A model generated the notes under the pieces. The model saw only the letters and a list, made by a program, of their open reading frames with translations. It ran no database searches and had not been told where the DNA came from. From NCBI GenBank assembly GCA_041946865.1, contig JBHGBF010000282.1:1-6713 (forward strand): a stretch of DNA of 6,713 bases, written 5' to 3'. The stretch is from RPQK01 sp041946865. Lineage in GTDB: Bacteria > Acidobacteriota > UBA6911 > RPQK01. The translations under genes and the position numbers were made by a program. Below are positions 1-6,686 of this stretch, one piece after another; within the stretch, counting starts at the first letter, position 1; every line of letters starts with the position of its first letter.

Positions 1-17
1 CTGCCCCTTCAGGGCAG
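1..17. repeat. Short inverted repeat (6-bp stem)
   Basis: CTGCCC (1-6) and GGGCAG (12-17) are perfect complements around a 5-nt loop. The element begins at the window edge, so it may be part of a longer structure. It lies beside the larger hairpin at 41-76 and may belong to the same intergenic repeat. No T-run follows on either strand, so it is not called a terminator. Confidence 0.45.
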
Positions 18-40
18 AAAGGCTTGTTCTGCAACGGTTT

Positions 41-76
41 CCCAGGGTAGGCGCTCCACTGCGCGCCTACCCTGGG
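41..76. repeat. Strong 14-bp perfect hairpin, dispersed-repeat-like
   Basis: CCCAGGGTAGGCGC (41-54) is exactly complementary to 63-76 across an 8-nt loop (55-62). It lies about 100 nt beyond the stop of the response regulator gene, so it would fall in that transcript's 3' end and could stabilise or end it. Neither strand has a T-tract after the stem, so it is not a classical intrinsic terminator. From memory, hairpins built on a 'CCCAGGG...CCCTGGG' core recur between genes in Acidobacteria, Planctomycetes and Verrucomicrobia; calling this a member of a dispersed family is inference. Confidence 0.7.
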
Positions 77-95
77 CTGATTCTTCACACCTTCT

Positions 96-176
96 CAGCG
101 ATCAGCTGTCCGCCTCTGCGCAACACGGAATGGATTCTCTGACCGCTGATCGCTGACAGCTGACCGCTGAAAGCTG
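96..176. repeat. CTGA-rich intergenic repeat block with inverted and direct copies
   Basis: The arm at 96-110 (CAGCGATCAGCTGTC) pairs with 141-155 (GACCGCTGATCGCTG) with one mismatch around a 30-nt loop. The 11-mer CTGACCGCTGA occurs at 139-149 and again at 160-170, offset by 21 nt. The block is made of variations on CTGAxxGCTGA and stops within 3 nt of the regulator's stop codon (179-181). Such low-complexity CTGA/TCAG blocks are, as I recall, common dispersed intergenic repeats in several environmental phyla. Their function is not known to me. Confidence 0.65.
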
Positions 177-178
177 CC

Positions 179-2251
179 TCAGCGTGAAGCAAAAAACGGA
201 CGCCAGGGCGGTTCGACGACGAGCCGAGCGACCTCGTCAACGTCGAGCGGCTTCGAAAAGAAATAGCCTTGCCCGTGATCACAGCCGTACAGCTGCAGGA
301 GCCTCAGCTGCTCGTACTGCTCGATGCCTTCCGAGGCGACTTCCAGCCCCAGGTTGCGCGCCAGGGAAACGATCGTCTGCACGATCTTCTGGGTCTCCGC
401 CTTGTCGGCCAGGGTCTGAATGAAACTGCGATCGACTTTCAGGGCATTGATCGGGAAACGATACAAGTAGCTCAGGCAGGAGTAACCGATCCCGAAATCG
501 TCCATGTGAAGCCGGATGCGCAGATCCTTGATCTGCTTGAGAACCTGGAGGATGGCTTCCGTGTCCTCCATAAACGCGCTTTCGGTGATTTCCAGCTGCA
601 GCGAGTGAGGGTCAAAACCGGTGCTTCGCAGGACATCGACCAGCTCCTCGAACAGCCCGGGATGGCTGTAGTGCTTGGGCGACAGGTTGATACTGAGAAG
701 CGGCGGTTTGGGGAAGACTTTTCTCAGCCGCCACTCCTCCATCTGTGCACAGGCGCCTCGCAAAACGCGGCCCTCCAGGGGAACAATCAGGTTCGTTTCT
801 TCGGCAAGAGGGATGAACTCACTGGGGTAGACGAGATCGCCGTTGTCCCGCCGCCAGCGCACGAGCGCTTCAAACCCGCTCAAGTGGCCGCTTTTCAGAG
901 AAACGATTGGCTGGTAGTGAATGCAGAAAGCGTTTTGCTCAATCGCCCGCCGCAGTTCGGCCTCGATTTCGAGCCGCGCGCAAGCGATGGTGCGCATGCG
1001 GTCGTCGAATATCTCGCAGCGCCGGTGGTCATCACGGCCGGCCCTGCGCATCGCCGTTCGAGCCTGAAGAATCAGGTCCTCCCCGCTGTGCGACTCTCGG
1101 CCGTTCATGGCGATTCCGACGCTCGCCTCCGTGTAGATGTCGTGACCTGCCACGCTGCAAATCTGAGATAGCCCCGTCTGGATCCGCGAGGCGACTCGTG
1201 ACGCCTCGGTGATGTCGACAATGTCATCGAGCAGGACGAGGAACTCCCCGTCCCCCTGCGAGGCGATCGTGTCGGAGGGTGGCAAGGAGCTGCGAAGCAG
1301 GCGGGAAGCATTGATCAACAGCTGGTCACCCGCCGTGACTCCCAGAGTCTCCTTGATGTTACTGAAATTGTGGATCCCGGCAGCCAGGACGGCAAAGGCG
1401 TAAGAGCGGTTGCGCTGGGCTCGTTCCATGGCCCTCTCCAGCCGATCCACGAAGAGAGTCCGATTGGGCAGCCCAGTCAGCGGATCATAGACTTTCCGCT
1501 CGGTAACGTCCGATTGGGAGCCGGCGATGCGCACGGCTATTCCATTTTGATTTCGCAGCGCCAGGCCGCGGGTCAGCACCCACCGATACGTACCGTTGCG
1601 GTGGATCATGCGGTACTCGCTCTCAAAGTGCTCCGATTTGCCTGCCAGATGCCTGTTCAGCTCGTCCCTGACCCGTTGCCGATCGGATGGATGGATGTGA
1701 CTGAACCAGGACTCCGGCTCGTGGCCGAGATCCCCCTCCTCATAACCGAGCATGCTTTCCCAGCGAGGCGAGAAAAACACCCGGTGATTGACCAGGTCCC
1801 AGTCCCAGAGCCCGTCGTTTGCGCCGCGTGCCGCCAGCGCGTAGCGTTCCTCGCTCTGCCGTACCCTTTCTTCCAGGCTGTGCTTGTAAGTGATAATTTC
1901 GATGTTTCCCCGAAGTTCCCGGTCTTCGAAAGGCTTCAGTACGTAAGCGAACGGTCCCGTCAGTTTGGCGCGTTCGAGCGTTTTCTCGTCAGTTGAGGCC
2001 GTCAGGAAGATTATAGGGATGGAAAGCAGCCTGTTGATTTCGGCGGCGGCCGCGATGCCATCCACCTCGCCCTTCAGAATGATGTCCATTAAGATCAGGT
2101 CCGGATGCAGTGCTGTGGCCTTGGCAACTGCTTCCTCCCCCGTCTGCACCGCGCCGATGACTTCGTACCCCATGCTCTGAAGACGATTCTCGAGATCGAG
2201 CGCAACGATCATCTCGTCTTCCACGATCAGAATGCGTGTCTTGCTCATCAC
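179..2251 (-). CDS. Response regulator: REC-PAS-(degenerate GGDEF)-EAL c-di-GMP phosphodiesterase
   Basis: A 690-residue cytosolic response regulator predicted to hydrolyse c-di-GMP to pGpG when its receiver is phosphorylated by the neighbouring kinase. Domains in order: receiver (about 5-120) with acidic pair E11/D12, phosphoacceptor D56, T84 and K106; PAS_3-type PAS (about 135-252), ending in the typical DVTERK; GGDEF (about 255-415); EAL (about 425-680). The GGDEF domain reads GDGEF (333-337), and its usual metal- and substrate-binding positions are G292, K300 and E301 instead of D, N and D, so it should be catalytically dead and perhaps regulatory. The EAL domain looks active: E461-A-L, N522, E554, E557, D584-D585, K605, D607, E641 and Q661 are all present. 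The start is GTG at 2251 or, equally plausible, the adjacent ATG at 2248; neither has a well-placed Shine-Dalgarno sequence. It lies 5 nt after the kinase stop, implying co-transcription. Domain order is certain; PDE direction is inferred from residues. Confidence 0.93.
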   Translation of the reverse strand: MMSKTRILIVEDEMIVALDLENRLQSMGYEVIGAVQTGEEAVAKATALHPDLILMDIILKGEVDGIAAAAEINRLLSIPIIFLTASTDEKTLERAKLTGPFAYVLKPFEDRELRGNIEIITYKHSLEERVRQSEERYALAARGANDGLWDWDLVNHRVFFSPRWESMLGYEEGDLGHEPESWFSHIHPSDRQRVRDELNRHLAGKSEHFESEYRMIHRNGTYRWVLTRGLALRNQNGIAVRIAGSQSDVTERKVYDPLTGLPNRTLFVDRLERAMERAQRNRSYAFAVLAAGIHNFSNIKETLGVTAGDQLLINASRLLRSSLPPSDTIASQGDGEFLVLLDDIVDITEASRVASRIQTGLSQICSVAGHDIYTEASVGIAMNGRESHSGEDLILQARTAMRRAGRDDHRRCEIFDDRMRTIACARLEIEAELRRAIEQNAFCIHYQPIVSLKSGHLSGFEALVRWRRDNGDLVYPSEFIPLAEETNLIVPLEGRVLRGACAQMEEWRLRKVFPKPPLLSINLSPKHYSHPGLFEELVDVLRSTGFDPHSLQLEITESAFMEDTEAILQVLKQIKDLRIRLHMDDFGIGYSCLSYLYRFPINALKVDRSFIQTLADKAETQKIVQTIVSLARNLGLEVASEGIEQYEQLRLLQLYGCDHGQGYFFSKPLDVDEVARLVVEPPWRPFFASR

Positions 2252-2271
2252 TGAAGTCAGTTTTTTCCTCT
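2246..2271 (-). promoter_or_regulatory. Kinase-regulator gene junction, probable translational coupling
   Basis: The kinase stop TGA (2259-2257) is followed after 5 nt by GTG (2251-2249) and directly by ATG (2248-2246). The only purine-rich Shine-Dalgarno-like stretch, AGAGG (2271-2267), sits 15 nt before the GTG and 18 nt before the ATG, which is too far to be ideal. Close spacing without a good ribosome site suggests re-initiation by ribosomes finishing the kinase. This is inference from spacing only. Confidence 0.4.
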
Positions 2272-5124
2272 CGAAAACAGAATCTCGAATGTCGTGCCTT
2301 GCTTGTTACCTATGCGCCTCAGCGTCCCGTTCAACTGCTCCGTCAGGCTGCGGACGAGCTTGAGGCCCAGGGACTTGGAACTGTTCAGGTCCAGATCCGG
2401 GGCGAGGCCGACGCCGTTGTCCCCGACCACGAGGCGCAGGCAACCCTCCCCGGTCGAAGTCAGCGCGATTCCGATCTCGCCTTCCGCCCGGTCCGGAAAG
2501 GCGTACTTCAACGAGTTGGACACCAGCTCATTTATGATTAACGCACAGGGGATGGCTGTATCGACGGTCATGAGCACCGGTTCGACCTGCATGTCAAGTT
2601 GAATTCGATGGCCGTCGATTTGATAGGTCCCAAGCAGATACTCAGCCAGGCCGCGGGCATAATGGGCGAAGTCGATCTGGGACAGATCGGGTGACTGGTA
2701 CAACCGCTCGTGGATCAGGGCCATGGCCTTCAGCCGGTTCTGGCTGTCCTGGAACATCTGCAGAGGCTTACCGTTCCCCATTTGCCTGGCCTGAAGGCTA
2801 AGCAGACTGGATATGATCTGGAGATTGTTCTTCACACGGTGGTGAATCTCCTTCAGCAGCACTTCCTTCTCTGTCAGTGAGGCCTTGATCTGGCTTTCGG
2901 TGCGCTTAGAATCGGTGATGTCGGTGTATTGCCACAGGTGGTAACGGCCACCGGCCGAGGTCTGCAGCGGCACGTAATCCCGTTTAAGAATGCGCCCGTC
3001 CTCCAGTGTCAGCTCTTCTCCCATGACTGCGCAGCCCCCGCGTATCTGCTCCTCGATCTGTTGGGCGAAGACCTTAGGCTTGAGGAAGAGCAGGCGTGAA
3101 TCAACGCCGAGCAACGCCTGGCGGGGTGTGGGGATCTCGAACATCGAACAGAACAACTGGCTGACATGGATGACGCGCCGTTCTTCGTCTTCGACCAGAA
3201 TTCCGCTTTGCAGATGGTCAACCAGGGTCGACAGCAGCAGCGTCGTGGATTTCAGCTGTTCTTCGACTTGCTTCTGGACCGAGATGTCCTCGGCCAGGCC
3301 TACGATCTGGCAGACCTGGCCGTGCTCGTCCTTGACCGGAAAGCCCCGGTCGCGAATCCAGCGAACCGACCGATCGGGGAGGATGATGCGGTATTCCTCG
3401 ACATACTCGCCCCACATTTGCGTGGCGAGAGCTGCCTGCACCCGAGCGAAATCGGCCGCATGTATGGAAGACATCCAGGAGGTCGGATCCCGGTACAGGC
3501 TGGCGCAGGTTCGGCCCCAGATCTGTTCGTATGCAGGGCTGACGTAGATTCTCTGCAGACCGTCGGGTGTGGACACCCAGAAGACGGCCCTGATGTTGCC
3601 CGTCAGCTGGCGGAACTGCGTTTCCATCCGCGCTCGTGCCAGCAGCGTACCCAGGACACGCGCGGCTGCTCTCAGCCCGGCAATCTCCGGGATGGTCCAG
3701 TCGGGCTGAGACAAATCCCGGTCCAGACCCAGACAGCCCCACCACTGTCCCTCGGCAAAGATTGGAACCACCACCGTGGACCGGATGCCGAGCGTGGACA
3801 GAATCGCGCGCTCCTTGTCAGCCAGGTTCTCTGTCTGAAAGTGAACGGCGTGCCCCTCGGCCAGGTTTTTCGCGTTCGCTTCCAGTTGGTGACTGCGCAG
3901 GACATTCAGGACCTTGTAATGGTGGGGATCAAACACCAGGCCGCCAGTACACCATTCGAAAACCGGAGATTCAAAACCAAGCTCGCCCGGCCTGGCGCGG
4001 TTCTCGAAAATGTATACCCGAGTGACCTCTGTCGCTTCTCCCAGGTTCCTGAGCACCTGGTTTGCTCGCTTGTCCCAATCGGCGTTACCGAGGATGTGCG
4101 TGGCAGCAAACCCGATGCTCTCGAGCACGGACTCGCGGCGCTTCAGCGCCTTCTGGGTAAACTTCTTTTCGGTGACCGCTGACCCGACCAGCAGCCCGTT
4201 TACAGATGCGGCCAGGAGGAGGGCTTGAAGCTCGGCCACACGGAGTTCGGTCACCGGAAAGATCCAGAAGGTCAGAATGACGGCGGAGCTCGCAACGAGA
4301 ATGCCGGCTGTCACGCCTTGCAAGCCCCGCACGATGGCCATCGCCACCAGAGGCAGCGAGAAGAGGGCAAAAAGCGCGAAGTGATCAAGCACCGGGAGCC
4401 GGAAGACGAAAAGGGTCAGCAGCAATGTCCCGACAAACAGTGCCAGTGTCTCCAGGGCGAAGGTCTTTGAAAGCCTGGCTGCCAGGGACAACTTCGCGTA
4501 GAAGTTCTTCTCCGTGCCGAGTTTCTGGCTCACGATTTCCAAGGCCGGCACGGCATAGAAAACCCAGAAGGGAGTAATCGACAGCACACCGAGAATGATT
4601 CCGGCGACCCCTCCCAGAAAAACGACCGGTAACCGGCTCCAGGAGATCACGCCCGCCAGCGCCAGTCCGATCGATTGCGTGACGGCTGCTGCGATTGCTA
4701 CCGCCAGCCCGCCCTGCAACACCTGAGTGAAGCCTTTTCGACCCTGCAACCGGGCTTCCGACCGCGCCAGCAACAAACGGACCAGCCCCGCTCCCAGCAT
4801 GTAGATCAGGCTGATGGTCGTGGAAAGGATGATCAAGCCGAACGGACCGGCAGGCACGGGGTGCAGCCACAGACCGACAATCAGGTTTGACAGGACGAGC
4901 ACCGGCGCGTACTGCAGGCCGCAAGAGAGCAGCAGGGCAAGGTTCAATCCTGCAGGAAGGTAAATCTGCTTAACGCCGGACGCCTCCGAAGGGGGGATGC
5001 ACTTCTCCAGGGCAATACTGAGCAGCAGAAAGCTGCTGGCAACCAGGATCGGCTGAAGAATCGTTTTGAATGAAGGAGGCAGTCTGAAAGAGTCGTTATG
5101 TTCGCCGATCCGGCCGCCAGGCAT
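2257..5124 (-). CDS. Membrane sensor histidine kinase: MASE1-GAF-PAS-PAS-HisKA_2-HATPase
   Basis: A 955-residue hybrid-free sensor kinase. Residues about 20-318 are a MASE1-like integral membrane sensor with roughly nine to ten hydrophobic segments and the family's LPAGLNLALLL stretch (56-66). There follow a GAF domain (about 335-497), a PAS_3-type PAS (about 505-620), a second PAS (about 630-740), and a HisKA_2 dimerisation helix with the HHRVKNNLQ motif (761-769; H762 the likely phosphoacceptor). The C-terminal ATPase has N-box N865/E866/N870, G1 box DNGVG (902-906) and G2 box SLGLKLV (918-924), all intact. It should autophosphorylate and pass phosphate to D56 of the REC-EAL protein encoded directly downstream. 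MASE1 ligands are mostly unknown, so the signal cannot be named. The ATG at 5124 is the first possible start: an in-frame TGA lies 9 nt upstream, and there is no clear Shine-Dalgarno sequence. The gene is divergent from the aminotransferase gene. Confidence 0.95.
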   Translation of the reverse strand: MPGGRIGEHNDSFRLPPSFKTILQPILVASSFLLLSIALEKCIPPSEASGVKQIYLPAGLNLALLLSCGLQYAPVLVLSNLIVGLWLHPVPAGPFGLIILSTTISLIYMLGAGLVRLLLARSEARLQGRKGFTQVLQGGLAVAIAAAVTQSIGLALAGVISWSRLPVVFLGGVAGIILGVLSITPFWVFYAVPALEIVSQKLGTEKNFYAKLSLAARLSKTFALETLALFVGTLLLTLFVFRLPVLDHFALFALFSLPLVAMAIVRGLQGVTAGILVASSAVILTFWIFPVTELRVAELQALLLAASVNGLLVGSAVTEKKFTQKALKRRESVLESIGFAATHILGNADWDKRANQVLRNLGEATEVTRVYIFENRARPGELGFESPVFEWCTGGLVFDPHHYKVLNVLRSHQLEANAKNLAEGHAVHFQTENLADKERAILSTLGIRSTVVVPIFAEGQWWGCLGLDRDLSQPDWTIPEIAGLRAAARVLGTLLARARMETQFRQLTGNIRAVFWVSTPDGLQRIYVSPAYEQIWGRTCASLYRDPTSWMSSIHAADFARVQAALATQMWGEYVEEYRIILPDRSVRWIRDRGFPVKDEHGQVCQIVGLAEDISVQKQVEEQLKSTTLLLSTLVDHLQSGILVEDEERRVIHVSQLFCSMFEIPTPRQALLGVDSRLLFLKPKVFAQQIEEQIRGGCAVMGEELTLEDGRILKRDYVPLQTSAGGRYHLWQYTDITDSKRTESQIKASLTEKEVLLKEIHHRVKNNLQIISSLLSLQARQMGNGKPLQMFQDSQNRLKAMALIHERLYQSPDLSQIDFAHYARGLAEYLLGTYQIDGHRIQLDMQVEPVLMTVDTAIPCALIINELVSNSLKYAFPDRAEGEIGIALTSTGEGCLRLVVGDNGVGLAPDLDLNSSKSLGLKLVRSLTEQLNGTLRRIGNKQGTTFEILFSRGKN

Positions 5125-5180
5125 AGGGAGTCACCATGGGTCGAATTGAACTGCGTCAAACTCGTACAGCCTTGAGCTTG

Positions 5181-5205
5181 GCCGGGCGACGAGGTCACGC
5201 CCGGC
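5181..5205. promoter_or_regulatory. GC-rich inverted repeat in the divergent intergenic region
   Basis: GCCGGGCG (5181-5188) and CGCCCGGC (5198-5205) are perfect complements separated by 9 nt. The centre lies about 70 nt upstream of the kinase start, so the repeat could be a dimeric regulator's operator or a hairpin in the kinase mRNA leader. Nothing in the sequence decides between these. Confidence 0.4.
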
Positions 5206-5251
5206 GCTTGACGACAACCCTGCGTCCAGTATCCGGCCTCCCAAGCGGGGA

Positions 5252-5280
5252 ATTGTCAAAACCGAGTGAAAGATTGTGAA
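5252..5280 (-). promoter_or_regulatory. Weak candidate promoter for the kinase-regulator operon
   Basis: On the minus strand, TTCACA (5280-5275, 5 of 6 to the -35 consensus) is separated by 17 nt from GACAAT (5257-5252, 4 of 6 to the -10 consensus). Use of this site would give a leader of about 120 nt containing the inverted repeat at 5181-5205. An overlapping TTGACA (5259-5254) has a perfect -35 match but no well-spaced -10. Low confidence. Confidence 0.25.
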
Positions 5281-5293
5281 AGAATGTAAAAAA
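5255..5293. promoter_or_regulatory. Four helically phased A-tracts (predicted bent DNA)
   Basis: GTCAAAA, GTGAAA, GTGAAA and GTAAAAAA begin at 5255, 5266, 5276 and 5286, spacings of 11, 10 and 10 bp. A-tracts repeated once per helical turn are known to bend DNA. They sit about 55-90 bp upstream of the extended -10 for the aminotransferase gene and overlap the candidate kinase promoter, where they could act as an UP-like element or a nucleoid-protein site. The repeats are visible; the function is inferred. Confidence 0.5.
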
Positions 5294-5343
5294 TTGCCGC
5301 GAACCGATTCCCTTTGCCCGCGGCTCTGTTCTGAGAAGCGCGA

Positions 5344-5352
5344 TGCTAGAAT
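5344..5352 (+). promoter_or_regulatory. Extended -10 promoter for the aminotransferase gene
   Basis: TGC followed by TAGAAT (5347-5352) matches an extended -10 element (TGn plus 5 of 6 to TATAAT). The -35 region is weak (about 5324-5330, no good match), as is usual for extended -10 promoters. Transcription would start near 5359, leaving a leader of about 25 nt before the ATG at 5384. This placement argues against the upstream in-frame starts at 5276 and 5351, which would precede or overlap the promoter. Confidence 0.45.
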
Positions 5353-5383
5353 GGACTTAATCCCTCTTAGCGTTTCGTGTTTC

Positions 5384-6634
5384 ATGCTTCTCAACCGTAA
5401 GGATTTTTTTCGTCTCGCCACTGTTGGCGCTTCGCTGTTGTCGTCGTGCCGCCTTCGGCCGAGGTCCAAATCATCGCGTGAGTGGGACCGAATCCGGGAG
5501 GACTTCGAGCTTTCACCCGATTACGTTCATTTGGCCTGCCTCCTGATGGCTTCACATCCTCGTCCCGTCCGCGAAGCCATCGAGCGGTACCGCCGCGAGC
5601 TGGACAGGAACCCCGCTCTTTATCTTAAGGACAACAACCAGAACCTGCTCGTGGAAGTCCGCCGCGCAGCGGCAGATTATCTGGGGGCGCAGGTCGACGA
5701 AATCGCGCTGACCGACAGCACCACCATGGGGCTCGGGACGGTCTACAACGGCGTGAAAATCGACGAGGATGATGAAATTCTGACCACCAATCACGACTAC
5801 TACGCCACGCTCGAAGCCCTGCGGTACAAGTCCATTCGGACCGGCGCGCGTGTCAAGGAGATCTCCCTTTACGAGAAGATCGAAGCGGTTTCCGAGGCGG
5901 AGATACTGGCGAACCTGAAAAAAGCGATCGGCCCGAAGACACGCCTCCTGGCCATTACCTGGGTTCATTCGGGCACCGGGTTGAAAATCCCGGCGGCGGC
6001 CATCGGAACCATGGTTTCCGAGATCAATGCCCGGCGGCCGGAGAAACGACGGCTGATCCTGGCGGTCGATGCGGTCCACGCGCTCGGCGTCGAGGACTTC
6101 CGGGTCGGCGATCTCGGTTGCGATTTCCTTATGGCCGGGACTCATAAGTGGCTTTTCGGCCCGCGTGGGACGGGGATCATCTGGGGCCATCCACGCTCTC
6201 ATTCAGAAATCATCGCCACCATTCCGACCTTCACTCCAGGCGGCGGCTGGGGCGGATGGATGACTCCCGGCGGGTTTCACTCTTTCGAACACCGATGGGC
6301 GGCGGCCGACGCCTTCCGGTACCATCAAAAGATCGGAAAAGCCAAGATACGAGATCGCATCCGTGCCTTGAGCACGCAGCTGAAAGAAGGGCTGGCTTCC
6401 ATGTCGCACGCGAAGCTCTACACGCCGATGGACGTGAATTTGTCAGCGGGCATCGTCTGCTTTGATCTGGAGGGCCTGACGCCGGCTGAAGTGGTCAGCC
6501 GGTTGCGGGAAAAGCACATCGTGGCGAGTGAAACCCCGTACGAGCCATCACATGCCCGCATGACGCCGGGGATCATCAACAGTCCGGAAGATGTCGAGAA
6601 AGCGCTCGCCGCTATTCGGGCCCTGCGAACCTGA
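5384..6634 (+). CDS. Class V aminotransferase-fold PLP enzyme with Tat/lipoprotein-like signal
   Basis: A 416-residue fold-type I PLP enzyme of the class V group, closest in feel to isopenicillin N epimerase/cysteine desulfurase-like proteins; the substrate cannot be named. Counted from the ATG at 5384, visible features are the phosphate-binding STTMG region (112-116), SGTGLKIP (196-203), D229 in VDAVHALG (pyridine-nitrogen aspartate), the Schiff-base lysine K255 in THKWLFGPRG, and R392 in ARMTPG near the C-terminus, a likely substrate-carboxylate arginine. The N-terminus has NRKDFFR (4-10), a Tat-like motif with RK instead of RR, then a hydrophobic stretch and LSSC with C22 as possible lipobox cysteine. 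This suggests export as a folded, cofactor-loaded lipoprotein. The reading frame is open back to GTG 5276 and ATG 5351, but the signal peptide and promoter favour 5384. It is divergent from the kinase operon, with no evident functional link. Confidence 0.88.
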   Translation: MLLNRKDFFRLATVGASLLSSCRLRPRSKSSREWDRIREDFELSPDYVHLACLLMASHPRPVREAIERYRRELDRNPALYLKDNNQNLLVEVRRAAADYLGAQVDEIALTDSTTMGLGTVYNGVKIDEDDEILTTNHDYYATLEALRYKSIRTGARVKEISLYEKIEAVSEAEILANLKKAIGPKTRLLAITWVHSGTGLKIPAAAIGTMVSEINARRPEKRRLILAVDAVHALGVEDFRVGDLGCDFLMAGTHKWLFGPRGTGIIWGHPRSHSEIIATIPTFTPGGGWGGWMTPGGFHSFEHRWAAADAFRYHQKIGKAKIRDRIRALSTQLKEGLASMSHAKLYTPMDVNLSAGIVCFDLEGLTPAEVVSRLREKHIVASETPYEPSHARMTPGIINSPEDVEKALAAIRALRT

Positions 6635-6638
6635 TGTA

Positions 6639-6650
6639 AGCCTTCGGGCT
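6639..6650 (+). terminator. Small UUCG hairpin just after the aminotransferase stop
   Basis: AGCC (6639-6642) and GGCT (6647-6650) form a 4-bp stem capped by a TTCG tetraloop, an unusually stable RNA cap, starting 5 nt after the stop codon. There is no T-tract, and a second small hairpin (GCGGG 6665-6669 with CCCGC 6679-6683) follows. It may protect the 3' end or assist termination; a true intrinsic terminator is not shown. Confidence 0.3.
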
Positions 6651-6686
6651 GCCTGGAAGGCCTTGCGGGAAAGCCGAGCCCGCCAA

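Noticed and set aside
85..282. Small minus-strand frame crossing the repeat block and the 3' end of the regulator gene
   Set aside because: Its peptide is largely a translation of the CTGA repeat and it overlaps the EAL gene out of frame.
269..1171. Plus-strand open frame of 300 codons opposite the regulator gene
   Set aside because: It is antisense to strongly recognisable GGDEF and EAL coding sequence, and its translation resembles no domain I know. Long antisense frames are expected in GC-rich genes.
3166..4182. Plus-strand open frame of 338 codons opposite the kinase gene
   Set aside because: It is a shadow of the GAF/PAS coding region, with no recognisable motif and no promoter or ribosome site.
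5228..5259. Minus-strand TTGACA (5259-5254) with GATACT (5233-5228) as the kinase promoter
   Set aside because: The spacer is 20 nt, too long for a standard sigma-70 promoter, although the -35 hexamer is perfect.
5276..5383. Upstream extension of the aminotransferase from GTG 5276 or ATG 5351
   Set aside because: The extension adds 36 or 11 residues before a signal peptide, and the likely extended -10 promoter lies at or after these starts.
5552..6202. Minus-strand open frame of 216 codons opposite the aminotransferase gene
   Set aside because: It lies antisense to a clear PLP enzyme with intact catalytic residues, and its translation has no recognisable domain.
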